Of a stretch of 64,000 bases of DNA, positions 24,843-33,129 are shown piece by piece. The notes under the pieces are model-generated. The model searched no databases, was not told the origin of the DNA, and saw only the letters and a program-made list of their open reading frames with translations. Positions within the stretch are counted from its first letter, which is position 1; the number at the start of each line of letters is the position of its first letter. A program made the translations under genes and the position numbers. The stretch lies in contig JAFUGY010000014.1 of NCBI GenBank assembly GCA_017469115.1, forward strand, positions 1 to 64,000. Reading direction: 5' to 3'. The stretch comes from Oscillospiraceae bacterium. Lineage in GTDB: Bacteria > Bacillota > Clostridia > Oscillospirales > Oscillospiraceae.

Positions 24843-25597
24843 TCCGACACCTCAATGATATTCTCCCCGTAAACCGGCAGCACTTCGATCTGCACATTCA
24901 TCCCGGCAGTCGCCTTCCGTGCACAATCCAAAGCCAGATCGGGTCTGTTATTTTCCCGGCTGAGATGCGCCAACAGAAAATTTTTCGTCCCTCGCTCGGC
25001 AAAGCGGGCAATTGCCTCAGAACATGCATCATTGGAAAGGTGCCCCTTTTCTGACAGAATTCTTTTCTTCAGAAAAAACGGATATTTCCCGTAGCGCAGC
25101 ATCTCTACATCGTGATTTGATTCAATTACGATGCATTGCGATCCGAACAGCAGCTCCATAGTGCTCTCCGGGATAACGCCGAGGTCCGTGATATAGCCGA
25201 GGCATGTATCTTCTGTCTCAATCCGAAAGCCGATACTGCCCGGGCAGTCATGTGAGGTTCGAATCGCCGTAACCCACAAGCCTTGCAATATTTCTGATTT
25301 TTCTCCGTAAAGCAGTGCGATAGCCTGCTCCATCATAAGGGTTCCTTTTGATGTACTGCTCATATAAATCGGAGCATCAATCTGCTTCATGCAGACATCC
25401 AGCCCTTTCACATGGTCGGAATGTGTATGGGTAATCAGCACCGCATCAACATCTCTGCAGGAATAAGCGTTATCGCTCAGGGTTTTCAGCAGCGTTTTAA
25501 CCGGAACCCCGAGATCAATCATGATTTTTCTGCCATCGACGTCCACCAACATGCAATTCCCGGTCGATCCGCTGGCAATAGGGAGTATTCTCAGCAT
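24839..25597 (-). CDS. MBL-fold metallo-hydrolase, WalJ/YycJ-like
   Basis: Metallo-beta-lactamase-fold protein of 252 residues with the metal motif THTHSDHVKGL (about 60) and further metal His/Asp residues downstream. MLRILPIASGSTGNCMLVDV at the N-terminus is typical of the YycJ/WalJ group, predicted DNases or RNases linked to DNA repair and the WalRK region in Firmicutes. Here it is coupled to nfo by an ATGA overlap, consistent with a DNA-processing role (inference), and not to walRK. Confidence 0.85.
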   Translation of the reverse strand: MLRILPIASGSTGNCMLVDVDGRKIMIDLGVPVKTLLKTLSDNAYSCRDVDAVLITHTHSDHVKGLDVCMKQIDAPIYMSSTSKGTLMMEQAIALLYGEKSEILQGLWVTAIRTSHDCPGSIGFRIETEDTCLGYITDLGVIPESTMELLFGSQCIVIESNHDVEMLRYGKYPFFLKKRILSEKGHLSNDACSEAIARFAERGTKNFLLAHLSRENNRPDLALDCARKATAGMNVQIEVLPVYGENIIEVSE

Positions 25598-25627
25598 TGG
25601 TTCTTCCTCTTATGCTCATCATATTCA

Positions 25628-25675
25628 GAATCGGCACACCGCCGCAGGCGATCCGCTGCAACGGTATGCCGATTC
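25628..25675. terminator. Long hairpin after the sorE-like gene
   Basis: Arms GAATCGGCA (25628-25636) and TGCCGATTC (25667-25675) enclose further stems CCG/CGG and GCAG/CTGC. It lies between the end of the 25.7-35.8 kb operon and the WalJ-like gene. There is no U-tract, so its terminator function is uncertain. Confidence 0.5.
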
Positions 25676-25700
25676 TCAGTTTCATCCTTGTAAACAGAAA

Positions 25701-26963
25701 TTACTTCCTGTCTTTTGTCTCCAGCAAATATTTCTCAGCTTCCGCGCTCCACAATCCGTTATTTGCCTTGCACAGTTCGTCCAGTTTTGCAAAGAAGGGA
25801 TCTTCCTTTCCAAGCTTTTCAAAGTCTGCAATGGCAGTCAGCGGGAGCTCAATCCCCGTATAAATCAGCTTTTTGCTGCCCGGAAGCTCCGGTAAGTGCT
25901 TCGTCGCTTCCGCAACGGCGTTGAGTCCTCCGATGTGTGATACCAGAATGGACGGGTTGATCTTTCCCTCGCCCATCATGGCAACTGCTTCCTTCATATC
26001 CTCCGTGTTTCCGCCGGAAGTACCCACAACATGCGTCGAAGCATAATGCACATTATAGAAATTAAACTGCGCTTTAAAGTTTTTATCGCTCGGGCCCGAG
26101 AAGAAGTTCAGGCATCCGTCAGTTGCAAGCAGTTCATCCCCGAGTTCAACCATAGAAGTAACCGGTGTAAACACCAGCACATCATCATAGCCCGTCCCGT
26201 TCGTGAGAGCAAGCAGTTCCGCTTTGGCATCTTCACACTTCGCCGTGTTGAAATACTGCAGTGTAATTCCGTTCGCTGCCGCGTCTTCTGCTGTCAGCAA
26301 CTGGGCGAGCCGGTCAAGCTGCTCCTGTCTCCTGCCTGTAACAACCAGCAACAAAGGGCGTCTGTCACAATGCAGAATATAGTCAATTGCGGCTTGCCCC
26401 ATCGGCCCGTTTCCGGCGAGCATCAGCATCTTTCCGCCTTCCCGGATTCCCATATGATGCACATAACTGCCGGAAGTCGTATGATACATCGCGTGGAAAG
26501 TTCCGATTACGCAGCTGTAGGGCTCCGTCATCGATCCTGCAAAGAAGCTCTTCCCTTCATAAGGGATCAGGCAGTTCATTTCCATTACTTCATTGGGGAT
26601 AACAATATAGGTCGCATCTCCCCCGATGTATCGGTAGGAGTACCCCGGTGCATAGAGGCTTCCTTTGTAATTCAGTGCCGGCTGGATAATAAACCGGTTT
26701 CCTGCCTGAAAGGTATCTGCCCACTTTTTCCCAACTTTTACAATTTCCCCGCAGAACTCATGGCCGATAATCACAGGGTTTTCCGCCACATCCGCAGGCA
26801 CGCGCTTATGGGCAGTGCCCTGCTTTGCTGCCTTGTAGGAGGATGCGCAAAGGCTGTCTGATATTACTCTCGCAAGGATCTCATCATCCTTCATTTCAGG
26901 GAGGTCAAACTCTTCCAGGCGAAGATCCATCTCCCCGTATAAACGGACTGCTCTCGTTTTCAT
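25701..26963 (-). CDS. Zinc-type dehydrogenase, SorE (L-sorbose-1-phosphate reductase)-like
   Basis: Medium-chain dehydrogenase of 420 residues. It resembles Klebsiella SorE throughout: ALR/VRLYG-DLRLE-F-LPEMKDDEILARV start, DSLCASSYKAAKQG, VIIGHEFCGEI (zinc ligand region), PGYSYRYIGGDATYIVIPNEVME, MGIREGGKMLMLAGNGPMGQ (nucleotide binding), and GCLNFFSGPSDKNF followed by VGTSGGNTEDM. SorE reduces L-sorbose 1-phosphate to glucitol 6-phosphate; here the real substrate is open because no sorbose PTS is nearby. It is the last gene of the operon, four bases after the PHP gene. Confidence 0.75.
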   Translation of the reverse strand: MKTRAVRLYGEMDLRLEEFDLPEMKDDEILARVISDSLCASSYKAAKQGTAHKRVPADVAENPVIIGHEFCGEIVKVGKKWADTFQAGNRFIIQPALNYKGSLYAPGYSYRYIGGDATYIVIPNEVMEMNCLIPYEGKSFFAGSMTEPYSCVIGTFHAMYHTTSGSYVHHMGIREGGKMLMLAGNGPMGQAAIDYILHCDRRPLLLVVTGRRQEQLDRLAQLLTAEDAAANGITLQYFNTAKCEDAKAELLALTNGTGYDDVLVFTPVTSMVELGDELLATDGCLNFFSGPSDKNFKAQFNFYNVHYASTHVVGTSGGNTEDMKEAVAMMGEGKINPSILVSHIGGLNAVAEATKHLPELPGSKKLIYTGIELPLTAIADFEKLGKEDPFFAKLDELCKANNGLWSAEAEKYLLETKDRK

Positions 26964-26966
26964 AGG

Positions 26967-28031
26967 TTAGCCCTCTCTTTCTCTTTCAACAAGTTCCCAT
27001 GCCGCATCCACAAGATGGGCATATTTCGGGTCTGCCAGTTGTTTGCAGATAAAACTCTGTGACGGAGAATTGATATCTTCTCCGGAGATCTGCTTCAGGT
27101 GATGGGTTTCACAAAGATTCATCAGGCGTCTCAGCTGAGCTTCCGTGTTGCGTGACGGCATATAGGTCACTGCCGGAATCCCGACAGTCGGCAAATAGGC
27201 AATCAACTCATCCAGATAATCATCTTCAAATTTCGCGGCTTTTTTATCCCCCGTAGGTGAATCTGTCACATCTCCGAGATAAGGGTAGCAAAGAATGGCA
27301 TCTACCTCTTTTGCAAAGGCAATCGCTTCTGACAGCGTCATCAGCTCATCCGTCGGCTCAATATACACCTCGTGGATCAGTCCTGCCTTGTATTGTCCGA
27401 GCAGCCGATATTGCTCTTCTTCGGTCCCATCCGGAATCACTTTTTTTGCCAGCGCAAACAGGAGGTGCCGCTCTGTCACGCTTCCGCCGTTCCGATATTC
27501 CGAAAGAGGAAGCACATCCCTTTCAAAATCGAGCGCAATTCCTGTTTTCTCCCGGATATTCTCGAGCATCCGAATGTTCCGTGCATTCCTGCGTTCCCGA
27601 TACGGTTTCAGGAACTCTGCCGTCTGCCCGAAATATCTCTCACGGATGCTGTGAAATGTCATATAGGCAACGCCGCGCTGATCCGGATTGTTGATACGCC
27701 TGTCGGCAAAGGGTGTCTCTTTCCAGCTGATCCTCATTTCAACACCGCAGGTAGATCCTATCCCGGCAAGCGCTGCGGCCTTTCGGAATTCGGAAGCTCC
27801 TCCGATACTGTCATGATCCATAATCCCTGCTGTGGACAACCCTGCCCTGCGCGCAGCCCATACTGCTGCTGTGGGAGAATAGGGGGAAAAAGAAAACGTC
27901 GTGTGAATATGGTTATTGGAATACTGGGGCAGGACGATCGGTTTCTCCTTCTCTTCCGCAAGCAACGTTCTCAGGTTCTCAAGCCGTTGCTCAGCCGTCG
28001 CCGCATTCAGAAACGTAATCTCTCTGTCCAT
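26967..28031 (-). CDS. PHP-domain metal-dependent hydrolase/phosphoesterase
   Basis: Probable phosphoesterase or lactonase-like hydrolase of 354 residues. PHP metal motifs: NNHIHTTFSFSPYSP (about 40), IMDHDSIGGASEF (about 70) and GVEMRIS (about 100), with later His/Asp residues in ISGEDINSPS. It has no polymerase or histidinol-phosphatase partner domains. Its place between a SorE-like dehydrogenase and an SDR in a sugar operon suggests action on a sugar phosphate or acid intermediate (inference). Function not assigned. Confidence 0.72.
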   Translation of the reverse strand: MDREITFLNAATAEQRLENLRTLLAEEKEKPIVLPQYSNNHIHTTFSFSPYSPTAAVWAARRAGLSTAGIMDHDSIGGASEFRKAAALAGIGSTCGVEMRISWKETPFADRRINNPDQRGVAYMTFHSIRERYFGQTAEFLKPYRERRNARNIRMLENIREKTGIALDFERDVLPLSEYRNGGSVTERHLLFALAKKVIPDGTEEEQYRLLGQYKAGLIHEVYIEPTDELMTLSEAIAFAKEVDAILCYPYLGDVTDSPTGDKKAAKFEDDYLDELIAYLPTVGIPAVTYMPSRNTEAQLRRLMNLCETHHLKQISGEDINSPSQSFICKQLADPKYAHLVDAAWELVEREREG

Positions 28032-28038
28032 GGCATCC

Positions 28039-28911
28039 TCAGTTCAGCATAGTCTGCCCGCCGGTTACCGGAATAGCCTGGCCGGTTTCAAAAGTCTGTT
28101 CCACACAATAGAAGATTGCTTTTGCCACATCTTCCGGTGTGCACCCGCGCCGGATGGGTGATTTGGAGAGATAGTATTCCTTCACATCTTCCACCGTTTT
28201 GGCTCCTGGTACCTTCCCTGCATTCAGATACTGTACAAAAAGCCCCTTTTCAGGATCTGACCACAGCGGTCCGTCATAATAATTGCCGGGGCATACCGAA
28301 TTCACCTTGATCTGCCAGGGGACGAGTTCCAAGGCAAAGCTCTGTGTCAGGCCGATCCCTCCGAATTTTCCGCCGGCATAAGCAAAATTCGCCTTGGAGC
28401 CGACCAGTCCGGATTTGGAATTGATCTGCACGATATCATACCAGCGGCTCGGGTCAGCCTCATACTCAGCCTTCATAATCTCACTGGCATATTTTGCGCA
28501 CAGGAAGTATCCATTATAATTGATCTTCGTGACCTGTTCAAAATTCTCGGGTGTCATATCATGCAGGCTTCCTGCTTTCAGCACTCCGGCGTTGGAAACG
28601 AACAAATCAATCCCGCCGAAATGTTCCACTGCCTGAATCATCAGGTTTTCCACCGATTCCGGAACCGACACGTCGCACTGTGCAAAAAAGCTGTGTTCCC
28701 CAAGTTCCTTCACTGCTGCCTGACCCTGTTTTTCGCCTCTGTTTGCAATAACAACCTCTGCGCCTTCCCGGATCAGTGCATGTGCAATGCCGAATCCGAA
28801 TCCCTGCGCACCGCCGGTCACTACTGCGATTTTACCGGAGAGTCTTCCCGGATAAGAAGGTCTATCGCCGACATGCTCTGCCGCATAAACCTTTGCCTCT
28901 TCAAATGTCAT
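28039..28911 (-). CDS. Short-chain dehydrogenase/reductase, sorbitol-6-phosphate dehydrogenase-like
   Basis: NAD(P)-dependent SDR of 290 residues. An N-terminal extension (MTFEEAKVYAAEHVGDRPSY) is followed by the Rossmann motif TGGAQGFGFGIAHAL, NAG at about 115, catalytic Ser in INSKSG and Tyr-Lys in YAGGK (the Lys four residues after Tyr). A long C-terminal loop NYYDGPLWSDPEKGLF fits polyol-phosphate or SorD-like enzymes. Directly behind the class II aldolase gene; together they resemble a split version of the fused aldolase-SDR enzyme RhaEW. Confidence 0.8.
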   Translation of the reverse strand: MTFEEAKVYAAEHVGDRPSYPGRLSGKIAVVTGGAQGFGFGIAHALIREGAEVVIANRGEKQGQAAVKELGEHSFFAQCDVSVPESVENLMIQAVEHFGGIDLFVSNAGVLKAGSLHDMTPENFEQVTKINYNGYFLCAKYASEIMKAEYEADPSRWYDIVQINSKSGLVGSKANFAYAGGKFGGIGLTQSFALELVPWQIKVNSVCPGNYYDGPLWSDPEKGLFVQYLNAGKVPGAKTVEDVKEYYLSKSPIRRGCTPEDVAKAIFYCVEQTFETGQAIPVTGGQTMLN

Positions 28912-28945
28912 TGTTTGCTCCTTCTTTCTATGGTCTGTATGATTC

Positions 28946-29779
28946 TCAACTTTGTTTTTTTCGATAGGACTCTGCTTCCCAGTTCAGAATAAAGTCAACC
29001 AGCTCTTTTTCCAGCGGCAGCGGCCCGCTGAACGATTTTGCATACCAGTTGATTTTCTGTGCATCCCGATACAGAAGATGTGCATTCACCGTGTTCGGGA
29101 GCTCTGGCCCCACCCCGCAATATACAATGTGGTCCGGCGTAAAAGGTTTGGACAGCTCCACCTCTTCCAGCTTTTCAGGGATTTCCCCGGGAAGGCGGTT
29201 CTTCAGCGCTGTCATCATACCCTCAAGCAGTTTTTCCAGCCCTTCCGGTGTTTCGGATGCATAAAACACCCCATGATTCTGCAGTAAAACCGTGTCGGTT
29301 TCCGGTCCGATCCGGTCAGAGAGCAGCTTGGCAAGGGTATATCCCGGTCGGCATGCATCTACCCAGATTGCCTTTGGGAAAAGCTCTTCCGCAATTCTTT
29401 TTCCGTCTTTTCCGCAGGTCAGTCCGTTCACAAGGGCAGGATGGAGATGCAGCACATAACGCTGGCGAAACAGCCCGTGCAGCAAAGCTTCTACGCTTGG
29501 GCGCTTCTTTTCCTCTCCCGGAAGTTTCGCTGCACCGACATCCGCGAGAAACTGCGCTTCTCTCTCCTTGTCATCCGTCGGATACTCTTTGTTCAGAATT
29601 GCCAGCAGCTTTTCAAGGTTCATCGCCACAAAGTTCTCTTCCTCAATCGTGCTGAGGCTGCAGCCGGATCCCTTTACATAGAGGATTCCGTTTTCTTTCA
29701 TGGATGTGTTGCCGCCGCCTGCCAAGACAAGTTCCGGATCCGATCCGTATCTTCTGGAAAACTCAACCAAATTTTTCAT
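28946..29779 (-). CDS. Class II aldolase/adducin family protein
   Basis: Zinc-dependent aldolase of 277 residues, related to the aldolase half of RhaEW (YuxG). Motifs: AGGGNTSMK near the N-terminus, zinc ligands HLHP (about 135) and LQNHGVF (about 195), and a Glu in the RPSVEALLHGLF stretch. Members cleave sugar phosphates such as rhamnulose 1-phosphate into dihydroxyacetone phosphate plus an aldehyde. It follows the RpiR regulator by 20 bases and precedes the SDR gene. The substrate cannot be read from sequence alone. Confidence 0.82.
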   Translation of the reverse strand: MKNLVEFSRRYGSDPELVLAGGGNTSMKENGILYVKGSGCSLSTIEEENFVAMNLEKLLAILNKEYPTDDKEREAQFLADVGAAKLPGEEKKRPSVEALLHGLFRQRYVLHLHPALVNGLTCGKDGKRIAEELFPKAIWVDACRPGYTLAKLLSDRIGPETDTVLLQNHGVFYASETPEGLEKLLEGMMTALKNRLPGEIPEKLEEVELSKPFTPDHIVYCGVGPELPNTVNAHLLYRDAQKINWYAKSFSGPLPLEKELVDFILNWEAESYRKKQS

Positions 29780-29799
29780 TTGTTATCCTCTCTGCACAT

Positions 29800-30648
29800 T
29801 CAGTACATCTGATCCTCTATTGCTTTTTCGATAATCAGGTTTTCGGCCTTTCTCGCCCGAAAGGACATATACGAATACAGTGTGTCAATAATGGTTAACT
29901 CTGCAATCCGCGATGAAATCGCTACAATACGGTATCTCGTCTCATTTGCCGCAGTGTACAGGGAAATATCTGCAAACTCCGTCAGCGGTGATTTTCCCAT
30001 CGAGCTCAGGCTGATCACGGTAGCCCCGTTGTTCTTGGCAAGTCTGGTGTTGTCCACCACGACCTTTGAGGACCCGGAATGGCTGATTGCAAACACAACA
30101 TCCCGCTCTCCCGCATAAGCCGCCGTAATGGTTTGCAGATTGACGTCTGACAGCGCATGTGCATCCAGTCCCAGACGAAGGAATTTATGCTGCACATCCG
30201 TTGCAACTGCCGCGCTGCCTCCCACACCGAAGATAAAAACTCTTTTTGCGTTTAACAGTGTATCCGCAGCCTTTTCCATTGCTGCCGTGTCTAAACTGCT
30301 TCTGGTAAGCGCAATGGCATCCGAAGCGGCCCCGAACACCTTTTGCACGGCAGTTGACATGCTGTCTTCCGCCGTTACTTCCTCTCCGGCAAACGAAACC
30401 GGAGCGCTGATGCTTTGGATCAGCGCTATTTTCAAAGCCTGGTATCCGGAAAAGCCGAGATTTCTGCAGGCTCTGACCACCGTCGGTTCCGAGACTCCGC
30501 AGCAATCCGCCAACGCACTGACGGAAAGATTGATGACTTCTTCCGGGCATCCTGCAATATACTCTGCCACCAGCGCTTCCGATTTGCTGAGCTCCGGTAT
30601 CATGCTCCGAATTTTGAAGCCGAGTGCGGAATCCTCTTTCTGCATCAT
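29800..30648 (-). CDS. RpiR/MurR-family transcriptional regulator
   Basis: Sugar-phosphate-responsive regulator of 282 residues. The N-terminal HTH_6 domain (about 1-80) includes SVSALADCCGVSEPTVVRACRNLGF; the C-terminal SIS domain (about 110-250) has FGVGGSAAVATDVQHKF and ISHSGSSKVVVDN, the phosphosugar-binding loop. Its start overlaps the E1 stop by four bases, so it is made from the operon it probably controls. HexR-like palindromes at 35812 and 35845 in front of that operon are candidate binding sites. Confidence 0.9.
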   Translation of the reverse strand: MMQKEDSALGFKIRSMIPELSKSEALVAEYIAGCPEEVINLSVSALADCCGVSEPTVVRACRNLGFSGYQALKIALIQSISAPVSFAGEEVTAEDSMSTAVQKVFGAASDAIALTRSSLDTAAMEKAADTLLNAKRVFIFGVGGSAAVATDVQHKFLRLGLDAHALSDVNLQTITAAYAGERDVVFAISHSGSSKVVVDNTRLAKNNGATVISLSSMGKSPLTEFADISLYTAANETRYRIVAISSRIAELTIIDTLYSYMSFRARKAENLIIEKAIEDQMY

Positions 30649-33116
30649 ACGCCCTTCTTTTCGCGTCTGATCTGTTCTACGGGTGTGAAGTTATGGGCTG
30701 GCTTGCTGATGCCGAGGGGCATGATCTTCTGATCAATCGCATCCAGAATCCACTGTGCCTGCGGGAAGAATTCCTTCTCCAGCTCTGCACACGGAGTGAT
30801 CCAGTTCTGCGCCCCGATCAGCACGGGAGGTGCGTCGAGATAATTGAAGCAGAGCTCCGTGATATTGCGTGCCACATCGTTCAGATGGCTGCCTCTTGCA
30901 CAGGCATCGGAGGCGAGCACAATCTTGCCCGTCTTTTTAACGGACTCAACAACTTTCTCATAATTGAAAGGCACCAGGCTGCGTGCATCAATAATCTCCG
31001 CAGAAATATCGTACTTTTCTTCCAGTTCTTTTGCTGCCTTCATGGCAGAATACAGCGTAGCCCCGACTGTCAGAATCGTGATGTCCGATCCTGCGCGCTT
31101 GATATCCGGCTCGCCGATTTCTATCTCGTAGCTCTCGGCAGGTACCGTTTTGAATTCATCGCCCTTGCCGTAAAGTCTCTGGCTTTCAAAGAAGAGCACC
31201 GGGTCAGTTCCGTTCAAAGCGGCTGTCATCATGCCCTTTGCGTCGTACGGCGTTGCCGGGAAGACGACCTTCAGCCCCGGTACGTGAGCCGCGAGACTTG
31301 TCCAATCCTGGGAATGCTGTGCGCCGTACAATGCGCCGACCGAAATTCTCAGCACCACCGGCATTTTAATCTGGCCGGCAGTCATACCCTGCCATTTGGC
31401 GAGCTGGTTGAAAATTTCATCGCCCGCTCGGCCCATAAAGTCGGCATACATCAGCTCAATCACGCAACGGCCGCCGAGCATCGCATATCCCACACCGGAT
31501 GACACAATCGTAGCCTCGGAAATCGGGCTGTTAAACAACCGGTGGAAGGGAATCGACTCATACATCCCCGTGTATACGCCGAAAGCGCCGCCCCATTCAC
31601 GCACATCTTCTCCGTAGGAGATGAGGGTAGGATCTTCATAAAACTTGTCAAAAATCGGTTCGAAAATAGCGTCTCTGTAGCTGTAAACCGTGCTGGCCGG
31701 AACCGGTGTTCCGTCCTCTTTGAAAGCGTAATGCGCTTTTTTCTGGATCTTCTTCCAGCGGGAGTTTTCTTCTTTCGGTCCCAGCACATCCGGCTCCCTG
31801 TCTGCCATCTTTGCAATCTTCTCATTGGAGAACATGTATTTCTCAATGGCATCCGGTTCCTTTTCGAAGTTCATTCTCGGAGAAATTGTCTCATCTACGG
31901 CAAGCAGAAATGCTTCTTCAATATTCCCGGTTACCTCGGCTTCCAGTGCTGCGAAATCTTCTTCCGCAGCGATGCCGGCTTCCAGAAGTTCTGCCTTAAA
32001 GGTCTGAATGCTGTCGATCTTCTGCCAGGCCTCAATCTCTTCTCTGGAACGATAGGCATTCTGGTCAGAGGGCGAGTGTCCGCTGTAACGGTAAGTCACA
32101 ACGTCCAGCAGCACAGGGCCTTCTCCGCTCTTGACGAGCGGCAGCTTTCTGTCGTATGCATCCACAACCGCAAGCGGATTCATTCCGTTGATGCGTTCTG
32201 CATGCATCTGGTTTACGGCAACACCGGCTCCCAGGCGTGCTACATTGTGATAAGCCATTGTCTCTCCGTTTGTGCGGCCGCCCATGGCATATCCGTTGTC
32301 CATAATGTTAAAGATGATCGGCAGATTGCCCTTGAATCCTTCTTCCCAGAGGGTATTGTACTGATCCATTGCCGAGAAGTTCATCGATTCGTATACCGGC
32401 CCGCATCCGATGGATCCGTCTCCGATGTTGCAAACAACGATGCCTTCTTCCTTATTGACCTTCTTAAAGAGTGCGCCGCCCGCGGAAATCGGGCCGGAGC
32501 CGCCGACAATTGCGTTGTTCGGATAGATTCCGAACGGCACGAAAAACAGATGCATGGAGTTGCCGAGGCCTTTGGAAAGCCCGGTCTCTCTGCCGAAGAG
32601 TTCTGCAATCAGCCCGTACAGGAAGAATTTGACTGCCAGCTTTTTCGTGTCGGTCTCGCTGCAGTGTTCTTTCACAATATTGAGAATTCTCCCGTTGAAA
32701 ACGCCCTCAATTCTCTTTTTCAGTTCCTCTTCAGGGAGTTTCTCAATGGCGGAAAGCCCTTTGGCAAGCACTTCGCCGTGGCTGCGGTGGCTGCCGAATA
32801 CAAAGTCTTCCGGGCGAAGGCTGAAGGCCTCGCCTACTGCTGCCGCCTCTTCCCCGATATAAAGGTGAGCAGGCCCCGTGTACATATACTCCACACCGTT
32901 GAAATTCTTCTTGGTGCGTACGGAGAGCAGCATGTTCTCAAACTCACGGATATAACGCATGTCGCGCCAGATGGTCAGGAGGTCTTCTTTCGTAAATCTC
33001 CCGCTCTCAAACTGTTCTTTTGCCGTTTTCTGATACGAAAAAACGGGAATATCTTCAAAATGAATATCTTTTTCGCTGAAAATCTGTTGCGGATCGTAAA
33101 ACTGTTCCTTTGACAT
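30645..33116 (-). CDS. Fused E1 alpha-beta component of a thiamine-diphosphate 2-oxoacid/acetoin dehydrogenase
   Basis: ThDP-dependent decarboxylating (or acetoin-cleaving) E1 of 823 residues. The alpha part (about 40-410) has SHRSHGEVLAKG, GLGNSMHLF and the ThDP motif GDGSIGCGPVYESMN (232-246). The beta part (about 480-820) has LISYGEDVREWGGAFGVY, FNSPISEATIVSSGVGYAMLG and SDACARGSHLND. Separate E1 alpha and beta subunits are the norm; fusion occurs in some branched-chain E1 proteins. ATG at 33116 follows AGGAGAG. The substrate is uncertain: acetoin, pyruvate or another 2-oxoacid. E2, E3 and lipoate ligase genes lie upstream in the same direction. Confidence 0.85.
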   Translation of the reverse strand: MSKEQFYDPQQIFSEKDIHFEDIPVFSYQKTAKEQFESGRFTKEDLLTIWRDMRYIREFENMLLSVRTKKNFNGVEYMYTGPAHLYIGEEAAAVGEAFSLRPEDFVFGSHRSHGEVLAKGLSAIEKLPEEELKKRIEGVFNGRILNIVKEHCSETDTKKLAVKFFLYGLIAELFGRETGLSKGLGNSMHLFFVPFGIYPNNAIVGGSGPISAGGALFKKVNKEEGIVVCNIGDGSIGCGPVYESMNFSAMDQYNTLWEEGFKGNLPIIFNIMDNGYAMGGRTNGETMAYHNVARLGAGVAVNQMHAERINGMNPLAVVDAYDRKLPLVKSGEGPVLLDVVTYRYSGHSPSDQNAYRSREEIEAWQKIDSIQTFKAELLEAGIAAEEDFAALEAEVTGNIEEAFLLAVDETISPRMNFEKEPDAIEKYMFSNEKIAKMADREPDVLGPKEENSRWKKIQKKAHYAFKEDGTPVPASTVYSYRDAIFEPIFDKFYEDPTLISYGEDVREWGGAFGVYTGMYESIPFHRLFNSPISEATIVSSGVGYAMLGGRCVIELMYADFMGRAGDEIFNQLAKWQGMTAGQIKMPVVLRISVGALYGAQHSQDWTSLAAHVPGLKVVFPATPYDAKGMMTAALNGTDPVLFFESQRLYGKGDEFKTVPAESYEIEIGEPDIKRAGSDITILTVGATLYSAMKAAKELEEKYDISAEIIDARSLVPFNYEKVVESVKKTGKIVLASDACARGSHLNDVARNITELCFNYLDAPPVLIGAQNWITPCAELEKEFFPQAQWILDAIDQKIMPLGISKPAHNFTPVEQIRREKKGV

Positions 33117-33129
33117 TTCTTTTCTCTCC

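Noticed and set aside
31542..33113. A 523-codon plus-strand open frame opposite the E1 gene
   Set aside because: It is antisense to a clear ThDP enzyme; its translation is rich in Cys, His and Phe without recognisable domains.
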